DNA from: Chitinophagaceae bacterium
GTDB lineage: Bacteria; Bacteroidota; Bacteroidia; Chitinophagales; Chitinophagaceae
NCBI GenBank assembly: GCA_016702745.1
Contig: JADJDJ010000001.1
Span: 1,302,001-1,366,000 of the forward strand
DNA length: 64,000 nucleotides
Direction of reading: 5' to 3'
Under the pieces are notes generated by a model. The model had not been told where the DNA came from. It ran no database searches and saw only the letters and a list, made by a program, of their open reading frames with translations. The number at the start of each line of letters is the position of its first letter. The stretch's first letter is position 1. Shown in pieces: positions 54,035 through 63,178 of this stretch. Both the position numbers and the translations under genes were made by a program.

Positions 54035-56550
54035 GTGTACTCTTTGATAATGTCTGCAGATCAATTCAATATTCCCGGCTTAACCACTGAACAGGTCTTA
54101 CTTGCCCGGGAGAAATATGGGCAAAATACATCCAGCTATCGCCAGGAAAATAATTTTTGGGCTGCCGTAAAAAGGATCATTAAAGATCCGATGATGTTGT
54201 TGCTGCTGACCGCCGCTTCCATTTATTTTATCAGTGGAAAAACAGGAGATGGCTTTTTCCTGAGCGCAGCCATCGTATTTCAGACATCCATATCACTTTA
54301 TCAATATTCCAGGAGCAAAAATGCACTGGAAAAATTAAAAGACCTTTCTCAACCGCATTGTAAGGTGATCCGGAATGCTGAAGTGATTGCGATCAAAAGT
54401 TCCGAGCTGGTGGTAGGCGATAGCCTGATGGTGGAAGAAGGAACATCCATTACGGCAGATGGCATTATCGTTCATTCCAATGATTTCTCTGTTAACGAAT
54501 CAGTATTAACCGGCGAATCATTGTCCGTAGCAAAAGATAAAACCACGAAGGACAATATGGTTTTCAGTGGCACCACCGTTGCCAGCGGACTGGCCATCGC
54601 CACCATCACCGCTATTGGCAATGAAACAAAACTGGGTAAAATCGGCACCAGTCTTCAGGACATCAAAGAGGAAAGAACACCACTCGAAATACAGATTGCC
54701 AATTTTGTTAAGAAAATGGCCATTGCCGGTGCCCTGGTTTTTATCCTCGTATGGGTAATCAATTACTGGCATTCGCGGGATTTGCTCAGCAGTCTTTTAC
54801 AATCACTCACCCTGGCCATGAGTATATTGCCAGAAGAAATTCCGGTTGCTTTTACCACTTTCATGGCCCTGGGTGCATGGCGGCTGATGAAATTGGGCAT
54901 TGTGGTCAAACAAATGAAAACAGTGGAAACCCTGGGCAGTGCCACTGTTATTTGCACCGACAAAACCGGAACCCTTACCGAAAACCGGATGAGCCTGGCG
55001 CGGTTATACCTGCTTTCATCCAATGAGTTTTCCAATCCCGAAGAACCGCTTTCTCCTGAAGCACAGGACTTAATCCGTTATGCTATGTGGGCCAGTGAAC
55101 CGATTCCTTTTGATCCCATGGAAACGGCATTGCACCAGTCTTATCAGTCATTCAGCCCGGAAGATGAACGACCATCTTATAAAATGATCAGGGAATACCC
55201 ATTGGGCGGGAAGCCCCCTTTGATGACCCATATTTTTGAAAACCAAAATGGCAACAGAATCGTCGCAGCCAAAGGAGCCCCGGAGGCATTTTTTTCTGCT
55301 TCTTCAATGAATCCGGAAGAAAAAAAACAACTCATTGCAGCCATTGACAGCATGGCGGCGGAAGGATTCAGGGTACTGGCTGTGGCCAGTGCTGATTTTA
55401 AAGGGAATGATTTTCCTGACCGACAGGAAGAACTTCCTTTCCAACTAAAAGGACTGGTTGCATTTTATGACCCACCGAAAAAAAATATAGGAAAGTGCTG
55501 GATGATTTTTATACCGCGGGTATCATGGTTAAAATTATCACCGGTGATAATGCTGCCACCACTACTGCTATTGCCCGGCAAACCGGATTGAGGGATTATG
55601 AAAAAACAATCACCGGTGATGAGCTGATGGCCTTGCCCGAAACTGAGTTAAATAAAAAAGTGCTGGAGACAACAATTTTTACCCGTATGTTTCCGGACGC
55701 CAAATTAAAAATCATCAATGCCCTGAAAGCCGGTAATCAGATTGTGGCCATGACCGGCGACGGAGTGAATGATGGACCTGCATTGAAAGCAGCCCATATT
55801 GGGATTGCCATGGGCAAAAAAGGGACGGAAATAGCGAAAGAAGCGGCTTCATTGATCCTGGCAGAAGATGATTTGTCAAAAATGGTAACAGCCGTGGCCA
55901 TGGGAAGGAAAATTTATACCAATCTGAAAAAAGCCATACAGTATATCATTTCCATCCATATTCCGATTATCCTGACGGTATTCATTCCGCTGGCACTGGG
56001 ATGGATCTACCCCAATATTTTTTCACCGGTACATATTATTTTCTTAGAAATCATCATGGGTCCCACCTGTTCGATCATCTATGAAAACGAACCGATGGAG
56101 CAAAATGCCATGTCGCAGCGACCCAAAGCGCTCACGACTACTTTTTTTAACTGGAAAGAATTATCAGTCAGTATCGTTCAGGGGCTGGTTATTACCGCAG
56201 GAACTTTATTCATGTATCAGTATGCCGTACAGCATAACTATACCGAAACCCTTACCCGCACGATGACATTTACTGTTCTGATCACGGCTAATATTTTCCT
56301 CACGCTGATCAACCGGTCTTTTTATTATTCTATCTTAACTACCATCCGGTATAAGAATAACCTGGTCTTGCTTATTATATGCAGCACAATCGCTATTACC
56401 GGAATCATCCTTTATGTGGCTCCGGTAACCCGCTTCTTTGGCTTTCAGCACATGACAATGATACAATTGGGTATTGCTACTGCCATTGGCTTTGTTTCCG
56501 TCAGCTGGTTTGAACTGGTGAAAATATTCAGGAGAATTCGAGCCCGGTAA
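54035..56550 (+). CDS. Cation-transporting P-type ATPase, one frameshift
   Basis: The protein is about 838 residues when joined. Landmarks: N-terminal cytoplasmic part (GLTTEQVLLAREKYGQN, as in P2-type pumps), TGESL in the actuator (VNESVLTGESLSV), TM4 ILPEEIPVAFTTF, the phosphorylated Asp in ICTDKTGTLTEN, the nucleotide-binding KGAPEAF, hinge MTGDGVNDGPALKAAHIGIAMG, and six C-terminal helices. TM4 has PEE where Ca pumps have PEGL, so the ion (Ca, Na/K or Mg) is open. One A is missing in the A8 run at about 55480-55487, splitting the gene; adding it gives PPKKKYRKVLDDFYTAG. The start could also be the ATG at 54050. Confidence 0.88.
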
Positions 56551-56605
56551 AAAAATAATAAATCCCTATATGGTCCTTACATCCGCTACCTGGCTGATGG
56601 TGAAA

Positions 56606-56634
56606 GACTCACGACTATCGACTCGGGACTGCTC
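56606..56634 (-). repeat. Solitary AGTC-type arm at the 3' end of the phosphohexomutase gene
   Basis: On the minus strand it overlaps the end of the gene's TGA stop and reads GAGCAGTC, GAGTCGATAGTCGTGAGTC. It matches the first 29 bases of the cassette arm at 52645 at 23 positions. No second arm or ORF accompanies it, so it looks like a solo copy. Confidence 0.6.
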
Positions 56635-58384
56635 ATAAATTCATATCTGCAATCACTGCCTTAATCTTCTCATCCAACCTTGCATTCACTGCTTCAAATT
56701 CAGCAGCACTGTTCAATTGATCATTCACACTGAAATAGAATTTGATCTTGGGTTCTGTACCACTGGGGCGGGCAGAAATGATGGTCATATCGTCGAGTAC
56801 AAACTGGAGCACATTGGATTTTGGCAAATCAAGTTTCCATTCACCTCCCGATTGCAGGTTTTTCTTTATCTGTTTCTCATAGTCCAGCAGCATCACGACC
56901 GGCACCCCATTAATGGATTGTGGCGGATTGTTCCGGTAACCTTCCATCATGGCAGCGATCTGTGCCTGTCCGTCCATACCTTTTTTTGTAATGGAGATGA
57001 GGTGTTCTTTGTATAAACCATATTGTACATAGAGATCAATCAGTTTTTCGTAGAGGCTGCGGCCTTTTTCTTTTTCGTATGCGGCCATTTCACAAAGCAG
57101 GGCTACGGCACTGACGCCATCTTTATCACGGATTTCATCTCCGATCATCAGTCCAAAGCTTTCCTCACCACCAATGATATATTTTTCTTTGCCTTCTTTT
57201 TCGCGGATCATGGCGGCAATCCATTTGAAACCGGTGAGTACCCTGTAACAGCCCACCTGGTTCCCTGCTGCAATGGCATCAATCATTGGGGTAGTCACAA
57301 TCGTTGTGATCACCATATCATTCGGACCAGCAATTCCTTTTGTTTTGCGGGCTTCCAGTAAATAGTTGAAGGCCAGCACAGCGGTCTGGTTCCCGTTCAT
57401 CAGGATCCACTCTCCTTTGTTGTCCTTGATCCCAATCGCCAGGCGATCGGCATCAGGATCGGTACCACAAAGAATATCGGCATCCAGTTCTTTGGCCAGT
57501 TTCAGTCCCAGGTTCATGGCTTCGCTTTCTTCAGGATTGGGATAAACGACCGTGGGGAAATTACCATCAGGTACTTCCTGTTCTTTCACGATATGTACAT
57601 TATTGAAACCGAATTTTTTCAGTACGGGAGGCACCAGCTTAATACCGGTTCCATGGATGGACGTGTACACAATCTTCATATCGCTGTGTTTGGCGATCAC
57701 TTCGGGGTACACACTCAATCCCTTTACCATATCCAGGTATTGTTCATCCAGTTCCTTGCCCACCGCAATGATATTGGCTTCTCCCCCGCTCCATTTCACT
57801 TCATCTACGGAAGCAATCTTATCTACTTCTTTGATCACATTTTTATCATGCGGTGGTACTAATTGTGAGCCATCATCCCAATAGGCTTTGTATCCATTGT
57901 ATTCTTTGGGGTTATGGGACGCGGTACAAACCACGCCGCCCTGGCAGCCAAGCTGACGGATGGCAAAAGATAATTCGGGAGTGGGACGCAGTTCCTCGAA
58001 CAGATATACCTTGATACCATTGGCGGCAAATACATTGGCAGCTGTTTCTGCAAAGAAGCGGCTGTTATTGCGACTGTCATGGGCAATAGCCACTTTTACT
58101 TGTCCGCCCACCTTCGCTGAAGCTTCGGCGGTTGAAAGAAAACACTGATTCAGATAATTGGCATAACCCTGGGTGGCCATTCCGACGGTGTATTTATTCA
58201 TCCGGTTGGTGCCGGCACCCATCAATCCACGTAAGCCACCGGTACCAAATTCGAGGTTGCGGTAAAAAGCATCAGCCAGGTCGGCCGGATTTTCTTTTTG
58301 TATACGAAGGATTTCTTCTTTGGTAGCGGCGTCAAAATTGCCGGAAAGCCATGCATCGACTCTTGCCTGAATTGCTGCGTCCAT
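56633..58384 (-). CDS. Phospho-sugar mutase (phosphoglucomutase/phosphomannomutase type)
   Basis: This 583-residue alpha-D-phosphohexomutase interconverts hexose 1- and 6-phosphates. Motifs: GLRGLMGAGTNRMNKYTVG, phosphoserine loop VCTASHNPKEYNGYKAYW, metal loop CGTDPDADRLAIG, sugar loop GGEESFGLMIG, phosphate loop SARPSGTEPKIKFYF. The length and the extra segments fit the long PgcA/Pgm2-like group. It may feed glycogen synthesis together with the glucanotransferase at the window start. The stop is at the edge of an AGTC repeat arm. Intact. Confidence 0.93.
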   Translation of the reverse strand: MDAAIQARVDAWLSGNFDAATKEEILRIQKENPADLADAFYRNLEFGTGGLRGLMGAGTNRMNKYTVGMATQGYANYLNQCFLSTAEASAKVGGQVKVAIAHDSRNNSRFFAETAANVFAANGIKVYLFEELRPTPELSFAIRQLGCQGGVVCTASHNPKEYNGYKAYWDDGSQLVPPHDKNVIKEVDKIASVDEVKWSGGEANIIAVGKELDEQYLDMVKGLSVYPEVIAKHSDMKIVYTSIHGTGIKLVPPVLKKFGFNNVHIVKEQEVPDGNFPTVVYPNPEESEAMNLGLKLAKELDADILCGTDPDADRLAIGIKDNKGEWILMNGNQTAVLAFNYLLEARKTKGIAGPNDMVITTIVTTPMIDAIAAGNQVGCYRVLTGFKWIAAMIREKEGKEKYIIGGEESFGLMIGDEIRDKDGVSAVALLCEMAAYEKEKGRSLYEKLIDLYVQYGLYKEHLISITKKGMDGQAQIAAMMEGYRNNPPQSINGVPVVMLLDYEKQIKKNLQSGGEWKLDLPKSNVLQFVLDDMTIISARPSGTEPKIKFYFSVNDQLNSAAEFEAVNARLDEKIKAVIADMNL

Positions 58385-58487
58385 ATGGTTGTTTTAAGAT
58401 TCTGACGAATTTCGGTTCAAATTGCAAGATTAACAAATCCGGTTCCTTCTCAGTCTATTTTTTGTAATTTAGTGGTGAAATTACTTT

Positions 58488-58697
58488 ATGACTACAGCCC
58501 TTATCAAAAAGAAACTAACCCAGGCAATCAATGAAATTGATGATGCTGCATTTCTTTCTGCACTGCACACCATTGTTGAGAATAAAATGGACGAATACAG
58601 GATCAGAGAGCTATCGGCTTTTCAAAAAATGAACTGGAAGAAAGAAAAGCAAATTACAAAACCGGCAAGAGTAAATCTTATACGCTTACTAGCCTGA
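58488..58697 (+). CDS. Putative antitoxin of a ParE/RelE-type module
   Basis: The 69-residue protein is helical and charged: MTTALIKKKLTQAINEIDDA, then ALHTIVENKMDEY. This size and charge pattern is common among small antitoxins that precede ParE/RelE toxin genes in Bacteroidota. The DNA-binding domain is not recognisable from the sequence. The toxin gene starts 19 bases downstream. The gene begins about 100 bases after the divergent phosphohexomutase start. Confidence 0.65.
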   Translation: MTTALIKKKLTQAINEIDDAAFLSALHTIVENKMDEYRIRELSAFQKMNWKKEKQITKPARVNLIRLLA

Positions 58698-58716
58698 AAA
58701 AGGCCCTTATCAGCAA

Positions 58717-59024
58717 ATGAGCTTTCAATACAGTGAATTAATTGTAGAAGAGGCAAAACAAGACATTGCCGGAGCGATGTTTTACTACGGTTCTAAAAGT
58801 CAGGGACTGGACTTGAAATTTTTTGAAGAATTATTCAGGCGGTTCATCGAATCCTGCAGCATCCTTTTGTATTCAGGAAAACATTTAAAAAATTCAGGCA
58901 AACTTCTGTTCGAAAGTTCCCGTATATCATCTTGTATGAGATTGAAAATGATAAAGTAATTATCTATGCCGTTTTTAATACCTGGCAAAACCCGAAAAAG
59001 TTAAAACAACGGGCTAAAAAATGA
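58717..59024 (+). CDS. ParE/RelE-superfamily toxin, one frameshift
   Basis: The first part (MSFQYSELIVEEAKQDIAGAM) has the toxin N-terminal beta-helix pattern. Near 58848 one missing A breaks the frame. Restoring it gives FIEILQHPFVF and then RKFPYIILYEIENDKVIIYAVFNTWQNPKK, the conserved ParE C-terminal core (RKFPYxxxY, VxxYAVFxTxQNP). Full length is about 103 residues. ParE toxins inhibit gyrase and RelE toxins cut mRNA; the lack of clear RelE catalytic residues favours ParE. The TGA overlaps the next ATG by 4 bases. Confidence 0.8.
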
Positions 59025-60024
59025 CCTTATCCTACAGGCAAATACTATTCTCCCTGTTATTTTACTTTTTCAGCCCAGCTTTAAAGGCTCAAACGGATAG
59101 TGTTGCCACTTCGGAGATTTTTTTAAGGGATAGTATCAAAGCTAAATCCGGTAAAAGTAGTCTCTTGTTGACACCCCGTCAGCAAAAAAACCGCACCTGG
59201 GCTGTTACCGGTCTCAATGTTGTGGGTTATGGCGGTGTGATGGTGGCATTGGCTGCTGCCTGGTATGATGATTATCCCAAAGCCAAATTGCATTCATTCA
59301 ATGACAGCAAAGAATGGCTGCAGATGGATAAAGTAGGTCATTTGTACAGCACCTGGATTGAGAGCCGGGCCAATAATGAAATGTGGAAATGGACCGGGAT
59401 GGAACGTAAAAAGAGGATCTGGATCAGCGGACTGACTTCCTTTGCCTTTCAGACCACTATTGAATATCTTGATGGGCGCAGTGCCGAATGGGGATGGAGT
59501 TGGGCAGATATGGGAGCCAACGTCCTGGGTACGGGCAGTTTTATTGCACAGGAACTGGCCTGGGATGAACAAAAAATCAAACTCAAATGGTCCTTCCACC
59601 GGAAAAATACAATGACCCCTCCCTGAACGAACGCAGTGATGAACTCTTTGGAAAATCTTCCCCGGAAAGGTTTTTGAAGGATTATAACGGACAAACTTAT
59701 TGGGCCAGTGCCCCCATAAAATTGATCCTTCCCAAATCGAAAATCCCGGACTGGCTTTGTTTTTCCTTTGGTTATGGCGCTGAGGGTATGTTTGGCGGAA
59801 CTGAAAACCTGGCCCGGGATGCCAATGGCAATATCATTTTCGACCGGAGGGATATCAAAAGATACCGGCAATGGTACCTGGCACCGGATATCGATTGGTC
59901 TAAATTCAATACCAAAAGCTGGGGACTGCGTTTTTTGTTTAAGGTTTTGAGCGCTTTTAAGTTCCCGGCACCAGCGCTGGAACTTTCGAACGGAGGACTC
60001 AAGATGAGGGCCCTGGTTTTTTAG
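59021..60024 (+). CDS. DUF2279 (YfiM-like) envelope protein, one frameshift
   Basis: A signal peptide (ending FSPALKAQ) is followed by LQMDKVGHLYSTWIESRAN, which fits the DUF2279/YfiM motif (DKxGH), and membrane-like helices at about 65-80, 130-145 and 160-178. The frame breaks near 59599, where one more C gives SFHPEKYNDPSLNERSDEL. It then runs to TAG at 60022, for about 334 residues in total. The distal part has FSFGYGAEGMFGGTENL. The stop codon lies inside an AGTC repeat. The ATG overlaps the toxin gene, but functional coupling is not expected. Confidence 0.75.
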
Positions 60025-60100
60025 TCGGGGTCGTGAGTCAGGAGTCGAGAGTCGGCTGCCGACTGTTTTCTGATGACTGCCGACTGAAGACTGTAGACTG
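60022..60100. repeat. AGTC/GACT palindromic tract
   Basis: The tract has AGTC words on the left (TAGTCGGGGTCG, GAGTCAGGAGTCGAGAGTCGGC) and GACT words on the right (GCCGACTG, GATGACTGCCGACTGAAGACTG). The centre AGTCGGC T GCCGACT (60050-60064) is a perfect palindrome. It looks like two arms of the cassette-type repeat brought together without an ORF (MITE-like). It begins inside the stop codon of the DUF2279 gene. Confidence 0.6.
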
Positions 60101-60170
60101 ATGATTGCCCGGCTGAATAAATTTCCCCACTCATTCACTTCGCATTAATTTAGCAACGTAATTTCATTCT

Positions 60171-61496
60171 ATGCAAATCGCACAACAGGTTTTGTTTATT
60201 TTACTGAGCGCCGTGGCCATCTTGCTTTTCAGTAAAAAAGTAAAAGAAATCAGCCGGAATATTAAATTGGGACGAACAGAGGACTTGAGTGACAACCCTT
60301 CCCTTCGCTGGAAAAATCTGTTGCTGCTGGCATTCGGGCAGAAAAAAATGTTTCGTAATCCACTCGTGGCGGTCATGCACTTTTTTGTGTATGCCGGATT
60401 TATCATTATTAATATTGAAGTGCTGGAAATTGTACTCGATGGTATTACTGGTCAACACCGGCTCTTTGCAGGTCCGTTAGGTGGCTTTTATGCTTTCCTT
60501 ATCAATGCATTTGAGGTCCTTGCCTTATTGGTACTGGTGGCCTGTGTGATCTTCCTGATCAGAAGAAATATCATCAAACTAAAAAGGTTTATCAGCAAGG
60601 ATCTGGATGGATGGCCCCGCAGTGATGCCAACTATATCCTGATCACGGAAGTGGTGCTGATGTCGCTTTTCTTATTCCTGAATGCCAGTGATACCCTGCT
60701 GCAAATCCGTGGCGAAGCTCATTATGCGGCACATCCCACCGGTAATTTTGTGATATCTCAATATTTGCAGCCGGTCCTCAATGGCATGAGCAATGAGAGC
60801 CTGGTGATAATTGAAAGAGGTTCCTGGTGGCTGCATATCGTTGGCATTTTTGCCTTCCTCAATTATCTCCCCTATTCCAAGCACCTGCATATTGTACTGG
60901 CCTTCCCCAATGCCTATTATGCCCGGTTAAAGCCCATGGGAGAAATGGAGAATATGACTTCGATCCAGAACGAAGTATTGTATGCGATGCAACCGGAACT
61001 GGCTCCAACCGAGCCAGCAGCCCCACAACGTTTTGGCGCCAAAGATGTAATGGACCTGAGCTGGAAAAACCTGATGGATGCCTACAGCTGTACAGAGTGT
61101 GGCCGTTGTTCCGCTGCCTGTCCGGCCAATATCACCGGTAAATTGCTTTCCCCCAGAAAGATCATGATGGAAACCCGCGACCGGCTGGAAGAAGTAAGTA
61201 AAAATATCAATGCCAACAAGGAATTTAAAGAAGACGGCAAGAGCCTTTTGCATGATTATATAAAAGTGGAAGAACTCCGCGCCTGTACCACCTGTAATGC
61301 CTGTGTGCAGGAATGTCCGGTCAGTATCAGTCCGCTGGATATTATTTTGCAATTACGCCGCTATCTTGTGATGGAAGAAAGTAATTCCCCTCAGGAATGG
61401 ACGACCATGTTCAGCAATGTTGAAAATAATTTCGCTCCCTGGAAATTCAGTCCGGATGAAAGAGATAAATGGGCGGAAGAAATTCCAGCCTCATGA
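60171..61496 (+). CDS. Membrane-anchored 4Fe-4S dicluster protein (HdrE/NarI-like fused to HdrC-like)
   Basis: The 441-residue protein has five or six N-terminal helices with spaced His residues of the cytochrome-b-like NarI/HdrE type (AVMHFFVYAGFIIIN, SWWLHIVGIFAFLNYLPYSKHLHI). A C-terminal domain carries two 4Fe-4S cluster motifs: CTECGRCSAACP and CTTCNACVQECP. It probably passes electrons between membrane quinones and a soluble oxidoreductase. The usual partner, a CCG-domain HdrD-like protein, does not follow directly. Instead a small membrane protein overlaps by 4 bases. Confidence 0.85.
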   Translation: MQIAQQVLFILLSAVAILLFSKKVKEISRNIKLGRTEDLSDNPSLRWKNLLLLAFGQKKMFRNPLVAVMHFFVYAGFIIINIEVLEIVLDGITGQHRLFAGPLGGFYAFLINAFEVLALLVLVACVIFLIRRNIIKLKRFISKDLDGWPRSDANYILITEVVLMSLFLFLNASDTLLQIRGEAHYAAHPTGNFVISQYLQPVLNGMSNESLVIIERGSWWLHIVGIFAFLNYLPYSKHLHIVLAFPNAYYARLKPMGEMENMTSIQNEVLYAMQPELAPTEPAAPQRFGAKDVMDLSWKNLMDAYSCTECGRCSAACPANITGKLLSPRKIMMETRDRLEEVSKNINANKEFKEDGKSLLHDYIKVEELRACTTCNACVQECPVSISPLDIILQLRRYLVMEESNSPQEWTTMFSNVENNFAPWKFSPDERDKWAEEIPAS

Positions 61497-61861
61497 CAGA
61501 TAAAAAGGATCTATTCAATCTTGATCCGGACAAATCCTTACTCACCGCTTTTGGCTGGTGGGAAAAACGCCGCTGGATTTACAATGTGGTAGTTGGCTTT
61601 ACCGGTGCCTTTTTTATGTTCCTGATGCCCATGTTCAACAGCTTTGACATTTTGGGTGTCATTATTTATGGCTTGCTGGCCAATCTCTTTTATTCCCTTG
61701 GATTCTTAATAGAAGTGGTGGCCCGTTATTATTTTAAAAATGAGTCCGACTTCACTGACCGGAGAAAGCTGATGTTTGGGGCCGGGCTGGTCTTTGCGGT
61801 GCTGGTCACTGCTTTTCTGGCCACTGCCTGGGGGCTTTTGTCGGGCGGTGCGCCTGACTAA
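61493..61861 (+). CDS. Small membrane protein coupled to the Fe-S protein
   Basis: The 122-residue protein starts MTDKKDLFNLDPDKSLL. It has three hydrophobic helices (about 30-50, 53-75, 95-115). The ATG overlaps the stop of the Fe-S protein by 4 bases (ATGA), so the two are made together. It may anchor or shape the redox complex; this is inference. No family is recognised. Confidence 0.72.
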   Translation: MTDKKDLFNLDPDKSLLTAFGWWEKRRWIYNVVVGFTGAFFMFLMPMFNSFDILGVIIYGLLANLFYSLGFLIEVVARYYFKNESDFTDRRKLMFGAGLVFAVLVTAFLATAWGLLSGGAPD

Positions 61862-61940
61862 ACAGATAGAATCCGTTGATTTGCTGAGTTTGCCCGATGC
61901 CTGACTAATACTAAGTAAGCTAACCACACGTTATTTAAAC

Positions 61941-62462
61941 ATGAAAGCCACTTTTCTTTTCTTCTTGTTAACCACAGTATTGATCAATGCTGTTGCGCAA
62001 TCCAGAACCGAGCTGGGTGCTGAATACATCCGTTCCATGGGAAAGGGATATAACCATGCCAAGGCAGCGGTAAGAGGAGAATCATTCAATGGCAGCAAAA
62101 ACAGTTTCAGTGCAGGTATTACTTATCAGTTAGGCTCCAAAAAAGCCTATTCGGTTTCTCATGGTTTCGGCGTTTATATCGGATACCGCTTTTCATTCAG
62201 CGTTAAAACAGTCAGCTCCGCATTTGCCGGTGCAAGGGTATTGTTTTCTCTGGAAAATTTTGAAGGTCAAACCCGGCAGAACAGTGTGTTTATCACTCCC
62301 TGGGCCGAAGCAGGTTATCATATTGGCATTGGTAAAAGATATTATGCCGCCCCCTCTTTGGGTTTTGGAAAGACTTTTAAATTCAGCAAGGATTATCATT
62401 CACTGGATGAGGACAATGGCCCCAGACTGATGCCTTCGGTATCAGCAGGGTATCGTTTTTGA
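61941..62462 (+). CDS. Outer-membrane beta-barrel type protein
   Basis: The 173-residue exported protein has a signal peptide ending INAVAQ. Alternating strands follow, each rich in Gly, Ser and aromatic residues (SFSAGITYQLG, GFGVYIGYRFSFSV, WAEAGYHIGIG, SLGFGKTFKF). It ends in SAGYRF, a C-terminal Phe as in outer-membrane barrels. It is about the size of an 8-stranded barrel. Function unknown. Confidence 0.75.
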   Translation: MKATFLFFLLTTVLINAVAQSRTELGAEYIRSMGKGYNHAKAAVRGESFNGSKNSFSAGITYQLGSKKAYSVSHGFGVYIGYRFSFSVKTVSSAFAGARVLFSLENFEGQTRQNSVFITPWAEAGYHIGIGKRYYAAPSLGFGKTFKFSKDYHSLDEDNGPRLMPSVSAGYRF

Positions 62463-62494
62463 TCTAACGGTTATCAATACCTGAAATCAATTAC

Positions 62495-63159
62495 CTATTT
62501 TTCAGCCGGATGCTCCATTTTGTGAATGGCATCTTTCTTTGTCAGCATCCGCCAGAGCTGGATAAGGGCTGTGATGGCAAATATGCCGCCGATTACCCAG
62601 TTCAGGATATGCTGGTTATTATTGATCTTTTTAGCGATCAGTAAACCGCCAAAGATGAACACACAATTACCGATAAATGTACCGATACCAATACCGAGGA
62701 TATAGGAGTTATAATGATCCGAACGGGGCAGTAAAACCTTTTGGTAAAGAGAACAGTACTCCAGCCAAACCAGAATGGGATTTGAACAGGGTTCAAGGCA
62801 CTCATGACAAATCCCAGCAGAAATTTGGGTAAGGAACTGCTGAGCACTACATTCTTTTCAACAGAAGGATGCATGGCCGCATAAAAACTCGAGGCAGCCA
62901 GGGCCAAAACAATTACCAGCGTTATCCATTCCAATGCCTTTAGTAATTTCTCCTGTTTGCGGATCCAGTCCATGGCCACCAGTGAAATTCTTACATAGAT
63001 GATCTCTACAAAGAGAGAACCAATGGAGAAGAGCATAGCCGCTGTAATCCCCTCTGTGACCGATATCTGCATTGCCGCGATATTCAGGGTTCCCAGGGGA
63101 AGTGATCCCAGGAAACTCACAAGCATGCCGGTAAAAAATATCTTGAGCAGGGGGTGCAT
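62495..63159 (-). CDS. LysE-type transporter, one frameshift
   Basis: The protein is about 221 residues with six helices. The first holds SLPLGTLNIAAMQISV (the LysE GPxN-like turn) and the fourth segment LGFVMSALNPVQIPFWFGW (second Asn-Pro). The frame breaks near 62735; one more A gives TKKVLLPRSDHYNSYILG. It ends KKDAIHKMEHPAEK. LysE proteins export amino acids or related metabolites. It shares its direction with the Crp/Fnr regulator upstream (19 bases) and may be its target. Confidence 0.82.
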
Positions 63160-63178
63160 GCAACGAAAGTAAATAATA

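Noticed and set aside
59449..60138. 229-codon open frame on the minus strand
   Set aside because: It lies antisense to the DUF2279 gene and runs into the AGTC repeat. Composition is not protein-like and the plus strand has clear family motifs.
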